NCBI GenBank assembly: GCA_019417865.1
Contig: DYCW01000335.1
Coordinates: 1 to 5,626 of the forward strand
Direction: 5' to 3'
Source of the DNA: Ruminococcus sp.
Lineage (GTDB): Bacteria > Bacillota > Clostridia > Oscillospirales > Ruminococcaceae
Length of the DNA stretch: 5,626 nucleotides
Shown here: piece after piece, positions 1 through 5,588 of the stretch
How positions within the stretch are numbered: the stretch's first letter is position 1
How the letters are laid out: every line of letters starts with the position of its first letter
Made by a program: the position numbers and the translations under genes
Notes under the pieces: generated by a model
Databases searched by the model: none
The model's input: the letters and a program-made list of their open reading frames with translations, nothing else
What the model was told of the DNA's origin: nothing

Positions 1-1581
1 GTCTGGGAGCAGTGGGACAGCGGCGTACAAAAGACGCTGCTGGTACTGCCGACCGGATGCGGCAAAACAATTGTATTCGCAAAAATCACAGAGGATGCCG
101 TCCGAAAGGGCGGCAGGGTCCTGATTTTGGCACACCGCAGTGAATTACTTGAACAGGCAGCGGACAAGCTGGAACAGACCAGCGGCTTAAAATGTGCCGT
201 GGAAAAAGCAGACCAAACCTGTCTTGGCAGCTGGTACAGGGTGTGCGTGGGCAGCGTGCAAACACTTATGCGTGCAAAACGCTTGCAGCAGTTTGCACCG
301 GACTATTTCAGTACGATTATCATTGACGAGGCTCACCACGCCATTTCTGACAGCTATCAGGTGATTTTGCAGCATTTTTCAGCGGCTCATGTGCTGGGCG
401 TAACCGCAACGCCAGACCGGGGCGACAAACGGAATCTGGGCAAGGTGTTTGATAGTTTAGCCTATGAGTACACTTTGCCGCAAGCCATCAAAGAGGGCTA
501 TTTGACACCGATTCGAGCCCTTACCATCCCGATTCAGATTGATTTTACAAAGGTTGGTACATCCGCTGGAGATTACAAACCGAGCGACATTGCAACAGCG
601 TTGGACCCGTACTTAGAACAGATTGCAGTAGAGATGCAGCGACACTGCAAAGATAGAAAAACAGTGGTCTTTCTGCCGCTGGTGAAGACCTCTCAAAAGT
701 TTCGGGAGATGCTGAATCAGCATGGATTCCGTGCTGCCGAAGTCAACGGCATGTCCACGGATAGAGAACAGATTTTACAGGATTTTGCAGACAACCGCTA
801 TAATGTCCTTTGCAACAGTATGCTGCTCACAGAAGGCTGGGACTGTCCGGATGTGGATTGTGTGGTGGTGCTGCGTTCCACCAAGGTGCGTGCCTTGTAT
901 TGTCAAATGGTCGGGCGTGGCACACGACTGGCACCCAATAAGTCCCATCTGCTGTTGTTGGATTTTTTGTGGAATACAGAAAAACATGAACTGTGCCGTC
1001 CGGCGTGTCTGATTTCCGAGGACGAAGCCGTGCAGCAGAAAATGACAGAACAGATGGAAGCCGCAACCGGCACAGAATTTGACTTGGAAGCGGCAGAAAA
1101 CAAGGCATCTGCGGATGTGGTAGCCGCCCGAGAGGAATCGCTGGCGAAAGAGCTGGAGCAGATGAAACGCCGCAAATCGAAACTGGTAGACCCGATTCAA
1201 TATGCGATGTCGATTCAATCACAGGATTTGAGTGGCTATGTGCCTGCATTCGGATGGGAAACGCAAGCCCCATCCGCCCAACAGAAAAAAGATTTGGAAA
1301 AGCACGGCATCAATCCGGATGCTGTAGAATCAGCCGGAAAAGCGGAACAGATTCTGCGGACGATTGCAAGACGGCAGATGGCAGGGCTGGCAACCCCGAA
1401 GCAAATCCGCTGTCTGGAACGGTATGGATTTTCGTATGTGGGGAACTGGCAGTTTCAGGATGCCAAAAATCTGATTGACCGCATTGCAGCGAATGGCTGG
1501 CGGCTGCCACATGGCATTCGACCAAGTGAATTTGTACCGGAGGGAAAACAAAAAGCAGACCGTCTACACAGTCTGCTTTGA
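1..1581 (+). CDS. Phage DEAD/DEAH-box superfamily 2 helicase, RadD-like, 5' partial
   Basis: An ATP-dependent SF2 DNA helicase, probably acting in phage replication or recombination. The reading frame is open from base 1, so the start lies outside the window. 526 residues are visible. The family usually begins with a short LRPYQ-type Q motif before Walker A, so I infer only about 10-20 residues are missing. Motifs in window residue numbers: Walker A PTGCGKT (17-23), DEAH (109-112), motif III VTATP (134-138), motif V TEGWDCPD (277-284) and motif VI QMVGRGTR (302-309), including the arginine finger region. After the two RecA lobes comes a Glu/Lys-rich, probably coiled-coil stretch (about 335-395). 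A C-terminal element with ATPKQIRCLERYGF (463-476) follows, a motif also seen in other phage helicases and exonucleases. The overall fold resembles RadD/YejH, but I see no clear zinc-finger cysteine cluster. The last nine codons lie inside the toxin-antitoxin terminator. Confidence 0.93.
   Translation, partial: VWEQWDSGVQKTLLVLPTGCGKTIVFAKITEDAVRKGGRVLILAHRSELLEQAADKLEQTSGLKCAVEKADQTCLGSWYRVCVGSVQTLMRAKRLQQFAPDYFSTIIIDEAHHAISDSYQVILQHFSAAHVLGVTATPDRGDKRNLGKVFDSLAYEYTLPQAIKEGYLTPIRALTIPIQIDFTKVGTSAGDYKPSDIATALDPYLEQIAVEMQRHCKDRKTVVFLPLVKTSQKFREMLNQHGFRAAEVNGMSTDREQILQDFADNRYNVLCNSMLLTEGWDCPDVDCVVVLRSTKVRALYCQMVGRGTRLAPNKSHLLLLDFLWNTEKHELCRPACLISEDEAVQQKMTEQMEAATGTEFDLEAAENKASADVVAAREESLAKELEQMKRRKSKLVDPIQYAMSIQSQDLSGYVPAFGWETQAPSAQQKKDLEKHGINPDAVESAGKAEQILRTIARRQMAGLATPKQIRCLERYGFSYVGNWQFQDAKNLIDRIAANGWRLPHGIRPSEFVPEGKQKADRLHSLL
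1545..1579 (-). terminator. Rho-independent terminator of the toxin-antitoxin operon
   Basis: Perfect 9-bp inverted repeat: AAAGCAGAC at 1552-1560 and GTCTGCTTT at 1571-1579, with a 10-nt loop. Read leftward, the stem is followed by TTGTTTT (1551-1545), so the RNA would end in a U-rich tract. Read rightward there is no T tract after the stem, so it should act in one direction only. It begins 16 bases beyond the toxin stop codon, as expected for this operon. It lies wholly inside the 3' end of the convergent helicase gene, ending just before that gene's TGA is completed. Confidence 0.8.
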
Positions 1582-1594
1582 TGACAGGATTTGA

Positions 1595-1873
1595 TTATTT
1601 GCCGAACAGTTCGCTATGGCTGCCGGTACGGGAAAGCGTCAAAATCAGGACATCTTGTTCAATCTGATAAATCAAAAGCCAATCCGGCTGAATGTGGCAT
1701 TCTCGAAATCCAATATAGTTCCCTTTTAAAGCATGGTCACGATATTGTTCTGGTAAAGGTGCTTCTGCTGCAAGAAGTGTGATAACGGCTTCTAATTTTG
1801 CAAGATCGTATCCTTGCTTTTGAATTTTCTTATAATCTTTTTTAAAAGATTTGTGGTACTTAATCGTCAGCAT
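1595..1873 (-). CDS. Type II toxin, YafQ family (RelE/ParE superfamily mRNA interferase)
   Basis: A 92-residue toxin expected to cleave mRNA in the ribosomal A site and stop translation when free of its antitoxin. The family assignment rests on the C-terminal half: DHALKGNYIGFRECHIQPDW, then LLIYQIEQD and the ending SRTGSHSELFGK. E. coli YafQ uses H50, H63, D67 and H87. The matching residues here appear to be H47, H60, D64 and H86, followed by the conserved Phe (F90), so the active site looks intact. The ATG at 1873 has a GGAGG RBS (1880-1884) at 6-nt spacing. The gene overlaps the antitoxin gene by 14 bases, which fits translational coupling in antitoxin-toxin order. AT-rich near its 5' end (27% GC in 1801-1860), unlike the flanking phage genes. 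Family is confident; activity is inferred. Confidence 0.93.
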   Translation of the reverse strand: MLTIKYHKSFKKDYKKIQKQGYDLAKLEAVITLLAAEAPLPEQYRDHALKGNYIGFRECHIQPDWLLIYQIEQDVLILTLSRTGSHSELFGK

Positions 1874-2066
1874 TCAAATCCTCCATCAAGGCTTCTACAG
1901 AGGAAAATGGTTTTGACAGGTTTTTCCCAGCACGCACTTCTTCCAGTACCTGTGAGGTTTTTACATTGGGAATGTCCATCATGGTATGGAAGAATCTCAC
2001 AAATTCTTGCAACTGCTCTTCGGTCATATAGTTGATAATCTCCATGGCAGCTTCCTTTGTACTCAT
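1860..2066 (-). CDS. Antitoxin partner of the YafQ-type toxin
   Basis: A 68-residue, strongly acidic protein (many Glu/Asp) encoded directly upstream of the toxin and overlapping it by 14 bases. This is the usual arrangement for a type II antitoxin that binds and blocks its toxin. The start ATG at 2066 is supported by AAGGAGG (GGAGG at 2074-2078, 7-nt spacing). The N-terminal half (about residues 3-30, with MTEEQLQEFVRFFHTMM) reads as amphipathic helices. The C-terminal part (about 37-68, ending FSSVEALMEDLNADD) looks like the extended or helical tail by which RelB-like antitoxins wrap the toxin. I do not see a convincing ribbon-helix-helix or AbrB start, so I cannot name the antitoxin family or say that it binds DNA itself. 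Identification rests mostly on position. Confidence 0.82.
   Translation of the reverse strand: MSTKEAAMEIINYMTEEQLQEFVRFFHTMMDIPNVKTSQVLEEVRAGKNLSKPFSSVEALMEDLNADD
1880..1884 (-). promoter_or_regulatory. Toxin RBS inside the antitoxin gene
   Basis: GGAGG on the minus strand, 6 bases before the toxin ATG at 1873, lying within the last codons of the antitoxin gene. Ribosomes finishing the antitoxin pass directly over this site, which suggests coupled translation of toxin after antitoxin. Confidence 0.75.
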
Positions 2067-2087
2067 AAAATAACCTCCTTCGGCAAG

Positions 2088-2104
2088 AAAAACACGTTGT
2101 TTTT
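2088..2104. promoter_or_regulatory. Palindrome in toxin-antitoxin leader, possible operator
   Basis: Perfect 7-bp arms AAAAACA (2088-2094) and TGTTTTT (2098-2104) around a CGT centre. It lies between the leftward -10 box (2112-2117) and the antitoxin RBS (2074-2078), at about where transcription should begin. That is a natural place for autoregulation by the toxin-antitoxin complex. Homopolymer-rich arms make chance more likely, and no repressor contact can be shown from sequence alone. Confidence 0.4.
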
Positions 2105-2111
2105 TGATTTT

Positions 2112-2140
2112 AGTATATCACAAAGCAACCAAAAAGTCAA
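2112..2140 (-). promoter_or_regulatory. Leftward sigma-A promoter of the toxin-antitoxin operon
   Basis: On the minus strand: -35 TTGACT (2140-2135), a 17-bp spacer, and -10 TATACT (2117-2112) preceded by TGA, which gives an extended TGn -10. Each hexamer differs from consensus at one position and the spacing is optimal. The predicted start falls about 35-40 bases before the antitoxin ATG. The -35 box ends one base before the SD of the primase-helicase gene on the other strand, so the two signals are packed back to back. Confidence 0.85.
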
Positions 2141-2141
2141 C

Positions 2142-2151
2142 AGAAAGGATG
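2142..2151 (+). promoter_or_regulatory. Ribosome binding site deciding the primase-helicase start
   Basis: AGAAAGGATG followed by ATT. AAAGG at 2144-2148 touches the ATG at 2149 with no spacer, so that ATG is poorly placed for initiation. The in-frame TTG at 2158 lies 9 bases from AAAGG, a normal distance. AAAGGATGAT also resembles the extended SD AAGGAGGTGAT with one base missing. The same 13 bases occur at 5170-5182, again before a start question. Confidence 0.6.
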
Positions 2152-2157
2152 ATTTTT

Positions 2158-4401
2158 TTGCAGGAATATCGAAACGACAACTTAGACGAACTGCTGGATT
2201 GGATTGACCCTGCTGCCCTCTCCTATCAGGAATGGTGTGGGATTGGCATGGCGTTGAAAGATGCTGGATACGATTGGAGTGTCTGGGACGTCTGGTCGCA
2301 GCGAGATGGGACACGCTATCACAGCGGCGAATGTGAAAAGAAGTGGCGTTCGTTCCACGGCAATGAACATCCCATCACTGCCGGCACGATTGTCAAAATG
2401 GCGTTGGACAACGGCTTTCAGCCGCAAAGGCGGCAGCCGAAGGAACGCCGTGCATTGGATTGGGATGACTACATTGGAGAGGATTATGTGGTCACTAGTG
2501 CCGAACAGGTGCAGGAAATGCCGATTCTGGAGCCAACTGACTGGAATCCAGTACGGGAAATCAGTACCTATCTCAGTACGTTGTTTGAAGCGGGAGAAAA
2601 TGTCGGCTATGTCACGACTTGCTGGGAGAATGCGGATGGTAAATTTCTGCCGACTGCTGGCTGTTCTGACCGCACCGCTGGAAAGCTGCTCGAAGAACTG
2701 GCAATCTGTGAGGGGGATATTGGAGCCGTATTCGGCGATTACAAGCCAGAATGCGGGGCATGGATCCGCTTCAATCCGCTGGATGGGAAAGGCGTAAAGA
2801 ATGAAAATGTCACGGATTATCGGTATGCACTGGTAGAATCCGACGCCGTCACACTGGAACAGCAGAACGGCATTCTACATGAATTACAGCTGCCGATTGC
2901 GTGCCTGGTCTATTCCGGTGGAAAGTCCCTCCATGCCATTGTGCGAGTGGATGCTGGCAATTATAACGAGTATCGGCAGCGAGTGGATTTTCTATACAAT
3001 GTCTGTGATAAAAATGGATTGCAGGTCGACCGACAGAATCGAAATCCGTCCAGGCTGTCCAGAATGCCGGGTGTCATCCGGAACGGCAAAAAACAATTTC
3101 TGGTGGCAACCAACATCGGCTATGCGACATGGGCAGAGTGGAAGGACTATATTGACAGCATTACCGATGACCTACCGGAGTTTGAAAACATGGCAGAAGC
3201 ATGGGAACATATGCCGGAACTGTCACCGCCTTTAATTGATGGTGTCCTGCGGCAGGGACACAAGATGCTGATAGCCGGACCATCGAAAGCTGGAAAGTCC
3301 TATGCACTCATTGAAATGTGCATTGCCATTGCAGAGGGGCGAAGCTGGTTCGGCTGGCGGTGTGCAAAGGGTCGGGTGCTGTATGTCAATCTGGAATTGG
3401 ACAGAGCCTCTTGTTTGCACCGATTTCAAGATGTCTATGCAGCATTGCAGATTCCGCCTTCTTCTTTGCCCAGTATTGATATTTGGAATTTGCGTGGTGT
3501 AACAGAGCCGATGGATAAGCTGGCACCAAAGTTGATTCGCAGAGCCAAGAAATGCAATTATATTGCAGTTGTAATAGACCCCATTTACAAGGTCATCACC
3601 GGCGATGAAAACAGTGCTGACCAGATGGCACACTTTTGCAACCAATTTGACAAAGTCTGCACGCAGCTGGGCTGTGCGGTGATTTACTGCCACCATCATT
3701 CCAAGGGGGCACAGGGTGGCAAACGCAGCATGGATAGAGCGTCTGGTTCTGGCGTGTTTGCCCGTGACCCTGACGCATTGATTGATATGACAGAATTAGA
3801 ACTGACAGACGACATCTGGAAGCAGGAACAAAACAAGGCAGTTTGTGCGTTCTGTATTGAGAAGTTACGGCAGTGTGCACCGGATGCTTTACAAGATGCG
3901 TCACCAGACGACCTGCTGTCCGCTACAGCCATTTTAAAGCTTTGCCAAGATCACTTGCCCCCTGAGCAGTACAACGCCTTACAGGGCAATCTGGCTGCTG
4001 TCAGAGCGAAGGGGAAACAGTGTACCGCCTGGCGGTTGGACGGGACTTTGAGAGAGTTCCCGAAGTTCGAACCGAAAAATCTGTGGTTCCGATATCCGAT
4101 TCATGTGGAAGATACCATTGGTGTGCTGAAAGATTTGCAGATGGATGTAGACTTACTGCCGTATCAGCGTGGAGCGAAACGCGGCGGACAAAAAACAAAG
4201 GAAAAATATAAAGCAAAAGCAGCGGATAAAAATGCTGAACTTATAAATACCTTTGACGCATGTAATGTAGATGGAAATGTTTCTGTTAAAGATATGGCAG
4301 AATATCTGGGCGTTAGCAGAGATACTGTAGAACGTAGATTAAAAAAATGTACCGAGCTGATTCTGAAAAATGGAACAATTCAACGCAAAAGTAAAGAATA
4401 A
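2158..4401 (+). CDS. Phage primase-helicase: PriCT-2-like, AEP-like core, RepA-type RecA ATPase, C-terminal HTH
   Basis: 747 residues from the TTG at 2158 (ATG at 2149 is the alternative). It probably primes and unwinds DNA at the phage origin. Residues about 4-85 (LLDWIDPAALSYQEWCGIGM, later KKWRSF and ITAGTIVKMA) resemble the PriCT-2 domain. About 120-345 looks like an archaeo-eukaryotic primase core: YALVESD (223-229) as a motif I variant, then SGGKSLH (253-259) giving the SxH motif, and RNPSRLSRMPG. Residues about 355-560 form a RecA-like ATPase of the RSF1010 RepA / AAA_25 type: Walker A GPSKAGKS (374-381), Walker B VVIDP (D474), the CHHHSKG segment (511-517) and RASGSGVFARDPDALIDM. The last ~55 residues (from about 692) contain VSVKDMAEYLGVSRDTVERR, a helix-turn-helix possibly for origin DNA. 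That tail is far more AT-rich (33% GC in 4201-4400) than the upstream body. Domains are confident; the primase function is inferred. Confidence 0.9.
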   Translation: MQEYRNDNLDELLDWIDPAALSYQEWCGIGMALKDAGYDWSVWDVWSQRDGTRYHSGECEKKWRSFHGNEHPITAGTIVKMALDNGFQPQRRQPKERRALDWDDYIGEDYVVTSAEQVQEMPILEPTDWNPVREISTYLSTLFEAGENVGYVTTCWENADGKFLPTAGCSDRTAGKLLEELAICEGDIGAVFGDYKPECGAWIRFNPLDGKGVKNENVTDYRYALVESDAVTLEQQNGILHELQLPIACLVYSGGKSLHAIVRVDAGNYNEYRQRVDFLYNVCDKNGLQVDRQNRNPSRLSRMPGVIRNGKKQFLVATNIGYATWAEWKDYIDSITDDLPEFENMAEAWEHMPELSPPLIDGVLRQGHKMLIAGPSKAGKSYALIEMCIAIAEGRSWFGWRCAKGRVLYVNLELDRASCLHRFQDVYAALQIPPSSLPSIDIWNLRGVTEPMDKLAPKLIRRAKKCNYIAVVIDPIYKVITGDENSADQMAHFCNQFDKVCTQLGCAVIYCHHHSKGAQGGKRSMDRASGSGVFARDPDALIDMTELELTDDIWKQEQNKAVCAFCIEKLRQCAPDALQDASPDDLLSATAILKLCQDHLPPEQYNALQGNLAAVRAKGKQCTAWRLDGTLREFPKFEPKNLWFRYPIHVEDTIGVLKDLQMDVDLLPYQRGAKRGGQKTKEKYKAKAADKNAELINTFDACNVDGNVSVKDMAEYLGVSRDTVERRLKKCTELILKNGTIQRKSKE

Positions 4402-4417
4402 AAATTACCGCAAAAAT

Positions 4418-4459
4418 TGCCGCAACAGCCTATATATAATATATAGATTTATTGCGGCA
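4418..4459. repeat. 42-bp concentric dyad (cruciform or hairpin) with AT core
   Basis: Outer arms TGCCGCAA (4418-4425) and TTGCGGCA (4452-4459) are perfect complements. Inside them is a second palindrome, CTATATAT-A-ATATATAG (4430-4446). The two symmetry axes fall at 4438.5 and 4438, practically the same point, so the whole element can fold as one stem with an internal bulge (4426-4429 against 4447-4451). It starts 17 bases after the primase-helicase stop. No T tract follows on the right, so it is not a standard rightward terminator. An origin element, a protein binding site or an mRNA-stabilising hairpin are the main options. Confidence 0.6.
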
Positions 4460-4467
4460 TGTCAACG

Positions 4468-4475
4468 GGTTAACC
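4468..4475. repeat. Short palindrome GGTTAACC
   Basis: A perfect 8-bp palindrome between the 42-bp dyad and the next hairpin, overlapping the last CCGCAA copy by two bases. It may be part of a protein-binding array, but could be chance. Confidence 0.25.
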
Positions 4476-4504
4476 GCAAAGGGCTTAAATAGCCAGCCCT
4501 TTGC
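4476..4504. repeat. Perfect 10-bp hairpin upstream of the RusA gene
   Basis: GCAAAGGGCT (4476-4485) and AGCCCTTTGC (4495-4504) are exact complements around the 9-nt loop TAAATAGCC. The loop contains AGCC, which can also pair with GGCT (4482-4485), so two competing folds exist. No run of T follows on either strand, which argues against a classical terminator. It lies 47 bases before the RusA start and could be a leader hairpin affecting mRNA stability or read-through, or a single-strand initiation structure. Confidence 0.55.
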
Positions 4505-4551
4505 TGTGAACCACTGACATTGACAAAAGCGAATGGAGTGGAGGGAAAAGA

Positions 4552-4950
4552 ATGACTGAATTTTTTATGCAGATGATACCGCCAACCAGTACGCACCAGC
4601 AGCAAGGACACACCGTTGACAAGCATGGTGTCCATCGCTTCTACAAGAGAAATAACGGCGAAGCAGAAGCCAAGCTGACGGCGTACTTGATGAAGCACAT
4701 TCCAGAACAGCCGTTTGATGGAGCATTGCAAGTTATAGTGAAATGGTGCTTTCCACTCAAGGCGAAGCACCAGGACGGGGAGCCTTATACGAACAAGCCG
4801 GAGGTGGACAACCTGTGCAAGGCGTTGTACGATATTATGACCAAGCTGCATTATTGGAACGATGACAAACAGATTTTCAGTGCCGTGACAGAAAAATTCT
4901 GGGCTGCTGTACCTGGAATTTATGTACGGATTGAAGAAATAGAAAAGTGA
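4552..4950 (+). CDS. rusA: RusA-family Holliday junction resolvase
   Basis: A 132-residue endonuclease expected to cut four-way junctions formed in phage recombination or replication, acting as a dimer with divalent metal. Typical RusA length. The active-site region is KPEVDNLCKALYD (82-94) followed by YWNDDKQI (101-108). Aligned by eye to E. coli RusA (D70, D72, K76, D91), this gives E84, D86, K90 and D104 or D105. One acidic ligand is thus Glu instead of Asp, still able to bind metal. The N-terminal IPPTSTHQQ segment matches the usual start of the family (PP with polar residues before strand 1). The ATG at 4552 has GGAGGG (4540-4545) at 6-nt spacing. The next gene begins 11 bases after its stop. 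Confidence 0.93.
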   Translation: MTEFFMQMIPPTSTHQQQGHTVDKHGVHRFYKRNNGEAEAKLTAYLMKHIPEQPFDGALQVIVKWCFPLKAKHQDGEPYTNKPEVDNLCKALYDIMTKLHYWNDDKQIFSAVTEKFWAAVPGIYVRIEEIEK

Positions 4951-4961
4951 GGAAATGGCAA

Positions 4962-5180
4962 ATGAACTGGATTCCGACGTCAGAAAGGTTGCCGGAAGTA
5001 GCTGTATCTGAAAATGTAAGAAAAGGACTTTTAGCCGATAATGGGCAAATTTTCCTTGTAACATATGATGATGGCGAAGTTTCAATGGGAACATTTTGGG
5101 CAAAGGAAAAACGTTTTGGCAACGATATTGGCGATGTTATTGCCTGGATGCCGCTGCCAGAGCCGTATGAGAAAGGATGA
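4962..5180 (+). CDS. DUF551 family protein
   Basis: A 72-residue small protein of the DUF551 family (phage and prophage accessory proteins of unknown function). It shows both family hallmarks: the start NWIPTSERLPE (residues 2-12) and the end IAWMPLPEPYEKG (60-72), with a predicted beta-rich middle (LVTYDDGEV, GTFWAK). No catalytic residues, signal peptide or membrane segment are visible. I chose the ATG at 4962 because GAGG (4949-4952) lies 9 bases upstream and because family members begin with M-x-W-I-P. A GTG at 4947 in the same frame would overlap the RusA stop by a few bases and lacks a placed RBS. Its last codons overlap the RBS/ATGA zone of the next gene, so the two are probably co-translated. 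Confidence 0.85.
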   Translation: MNWIPTSERLPEVAVSENVRKGLLADNGQIFLVTYDDGEVSMGTFWAKEKRFGNDIGDVIAWMPLPEPYEKG

Positions 5181-5182
5181 TT
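5170..5182 (+). promoter_or_regulatory. Ribosome binding site deciding the sigma-like gene start
   Basis: AGAAAGGATGATT, identical to 2142-2154. The ATG at 5177 follows AAAGG without spacer and overlaps the DUF551 stop as ATGA. The in-frame ATG at 5189 lies 12 bases from AAAGG, so is better placed if a little far. Both remain possible. Confidence 0.5.
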
Positions 5183-5188
5183 GCAACT

Positions 5189-5587
5189 ATGACAAAGGAA
5201 ATGCTGATGCAGTGCAGTACAAAACGCAAAGAATTACAACAAATCAGCAGACGCATAGAGGTGCTCAGAGCGGACGCACGCAGCACAAAGGCTGTTTGTT
5301 ATGACGGCGAGCCAAAGAGCAAGGGAGAGCCGATAGCAGCCGTACAGCGTTATATAGAGCAGCTAGAAACATTGTCTGCACTGTATGAGGAAAAGAAAGC
5401 AGACCTGATGCAAGACATCATTGCTGTGGAACGTGCGATTTCTGCCTTGCCGCCAGAGCTGCGGATGCTGATGCGGTATCGGTACATAGACGGAATGCGA
5501 TGGGAAGAAATTGCAGACATCATGCATATTTCAATTGGCACGTTTCACAATTGGCATAACAAAGCACTTCTTTTATTGAAAGATTGA
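5189..5587 (+). CDS. Sigma-70 region 4-like phage regulator (DUF1492/ArpU type)
   Basis: 132 residues from the ATG at 5189 (136 if the ATG at 5177 is used). Such proteins sit at the end of the early region of Firmicute phages and are thought to switch on late or packaging gene transcription. The N-terminal two thirds (about 1-85) is charged and helical, with repeated Leu/Ile spacing typical of a coiled coil (RKELQQISRRIEVLRAD, then YIEQLETLSALYEEKKADL). The C-terminus is the recognisable part: LPPELRMLMRYRYIDGMRWE followed by EIADIMHISIGTFHNWHNKA. The W-EEIA-(x)n-S-GTFHNWHNKAL pattern is a sigma region 4 helix-turn-helix (about 103-130). No regions 1-3 exist, so it is not a full sigma factor. 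The promoter just downstream may be its target or that of the host polymerase. Confidence 0.85.
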   Translation: MTKEMLMQCSTKRKELQQISRRIEVLRADARSTKAVCYDGEPKSKGEPIAAVQRYIEQLETLSALYEEKKADLMQDIIAVERAISALPPELRMLMRYRYIDGMRWEEIADIMHISIGTFHNWHNKALLLLKD

Positions 5588-5588
5588 A

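Larger units (their letters stand above)
4408..4479. repeat. Cluster of CCGCAA/TTGCGG motifs, candidate origin or initiator sites
   Basis: Four copies in 72 bases: CCGCAA at 4408-4413, 4420-4425 and 4474-4479, and inverted TTGCGG at 4452-4457. An imperfect ACGCAA lies at 4383-4388 in the end of the primase gene. The second and inverted copies are the outer arms of the dyad at 4418-4459. Short repeats next to a TATATA core directly after a primase-helicase gene with a terminal HTH resemble a phage replication origin. Hexamers are short, spacing is irregular, and origin function is inference. Confidence 0.45.

Noticed and set aside
775..1273. Several minus-strand open frames opposite the helicase
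   Set aside because: Three overlapping frames with no recognisable domain lie opposite conserved helicase motifs V and VI; they are shadows.
1571..1600. Rightward termination after the helicase gene
   Set aside because: The hairpin at 1552-1579 is followed on the + strand by GATGACAGG with no T tract, so it should not stop rightward transcription efficiently.
2104..2157. Earlier in-frame TTG start (2104) for the primase-helicase
   Set aside because: It has no SD upstream, lies within the leftward promoter region, and would add residues without family similarity; the SD at 2142-2148 supports a later start.
3232..3699. Minus-strand open frame opposite the RecA-like ATPase
   Set aside because: It overlaps the conserved Walker A/B region of the primase-helicase; no family features or RBS.
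4435..4440. TATAAT in the AT core after the primase-helicase gene
   Set aside because: It is part of the symmetrical TATATA palindrome, and no -35-like hexamer is found 16-18 bases upstream (that position is AAAAAT).
4520..4525. Perfect TTGACA -35 box upstream of rusA
   Set aside because: No acceptable -10 hexamer lies 15-19 bases downstream; that place is the purine-rich RBS region GAGGGAAAAG.
4462..5103. Long minus-strand open frame (213 codons)
   Set aside because: It lies opposite the well-recognised RusA and DUF551 genes, has no RBS-supported start, and its composition (rich in His, Phe, Leu) is typical of a shadow frame.
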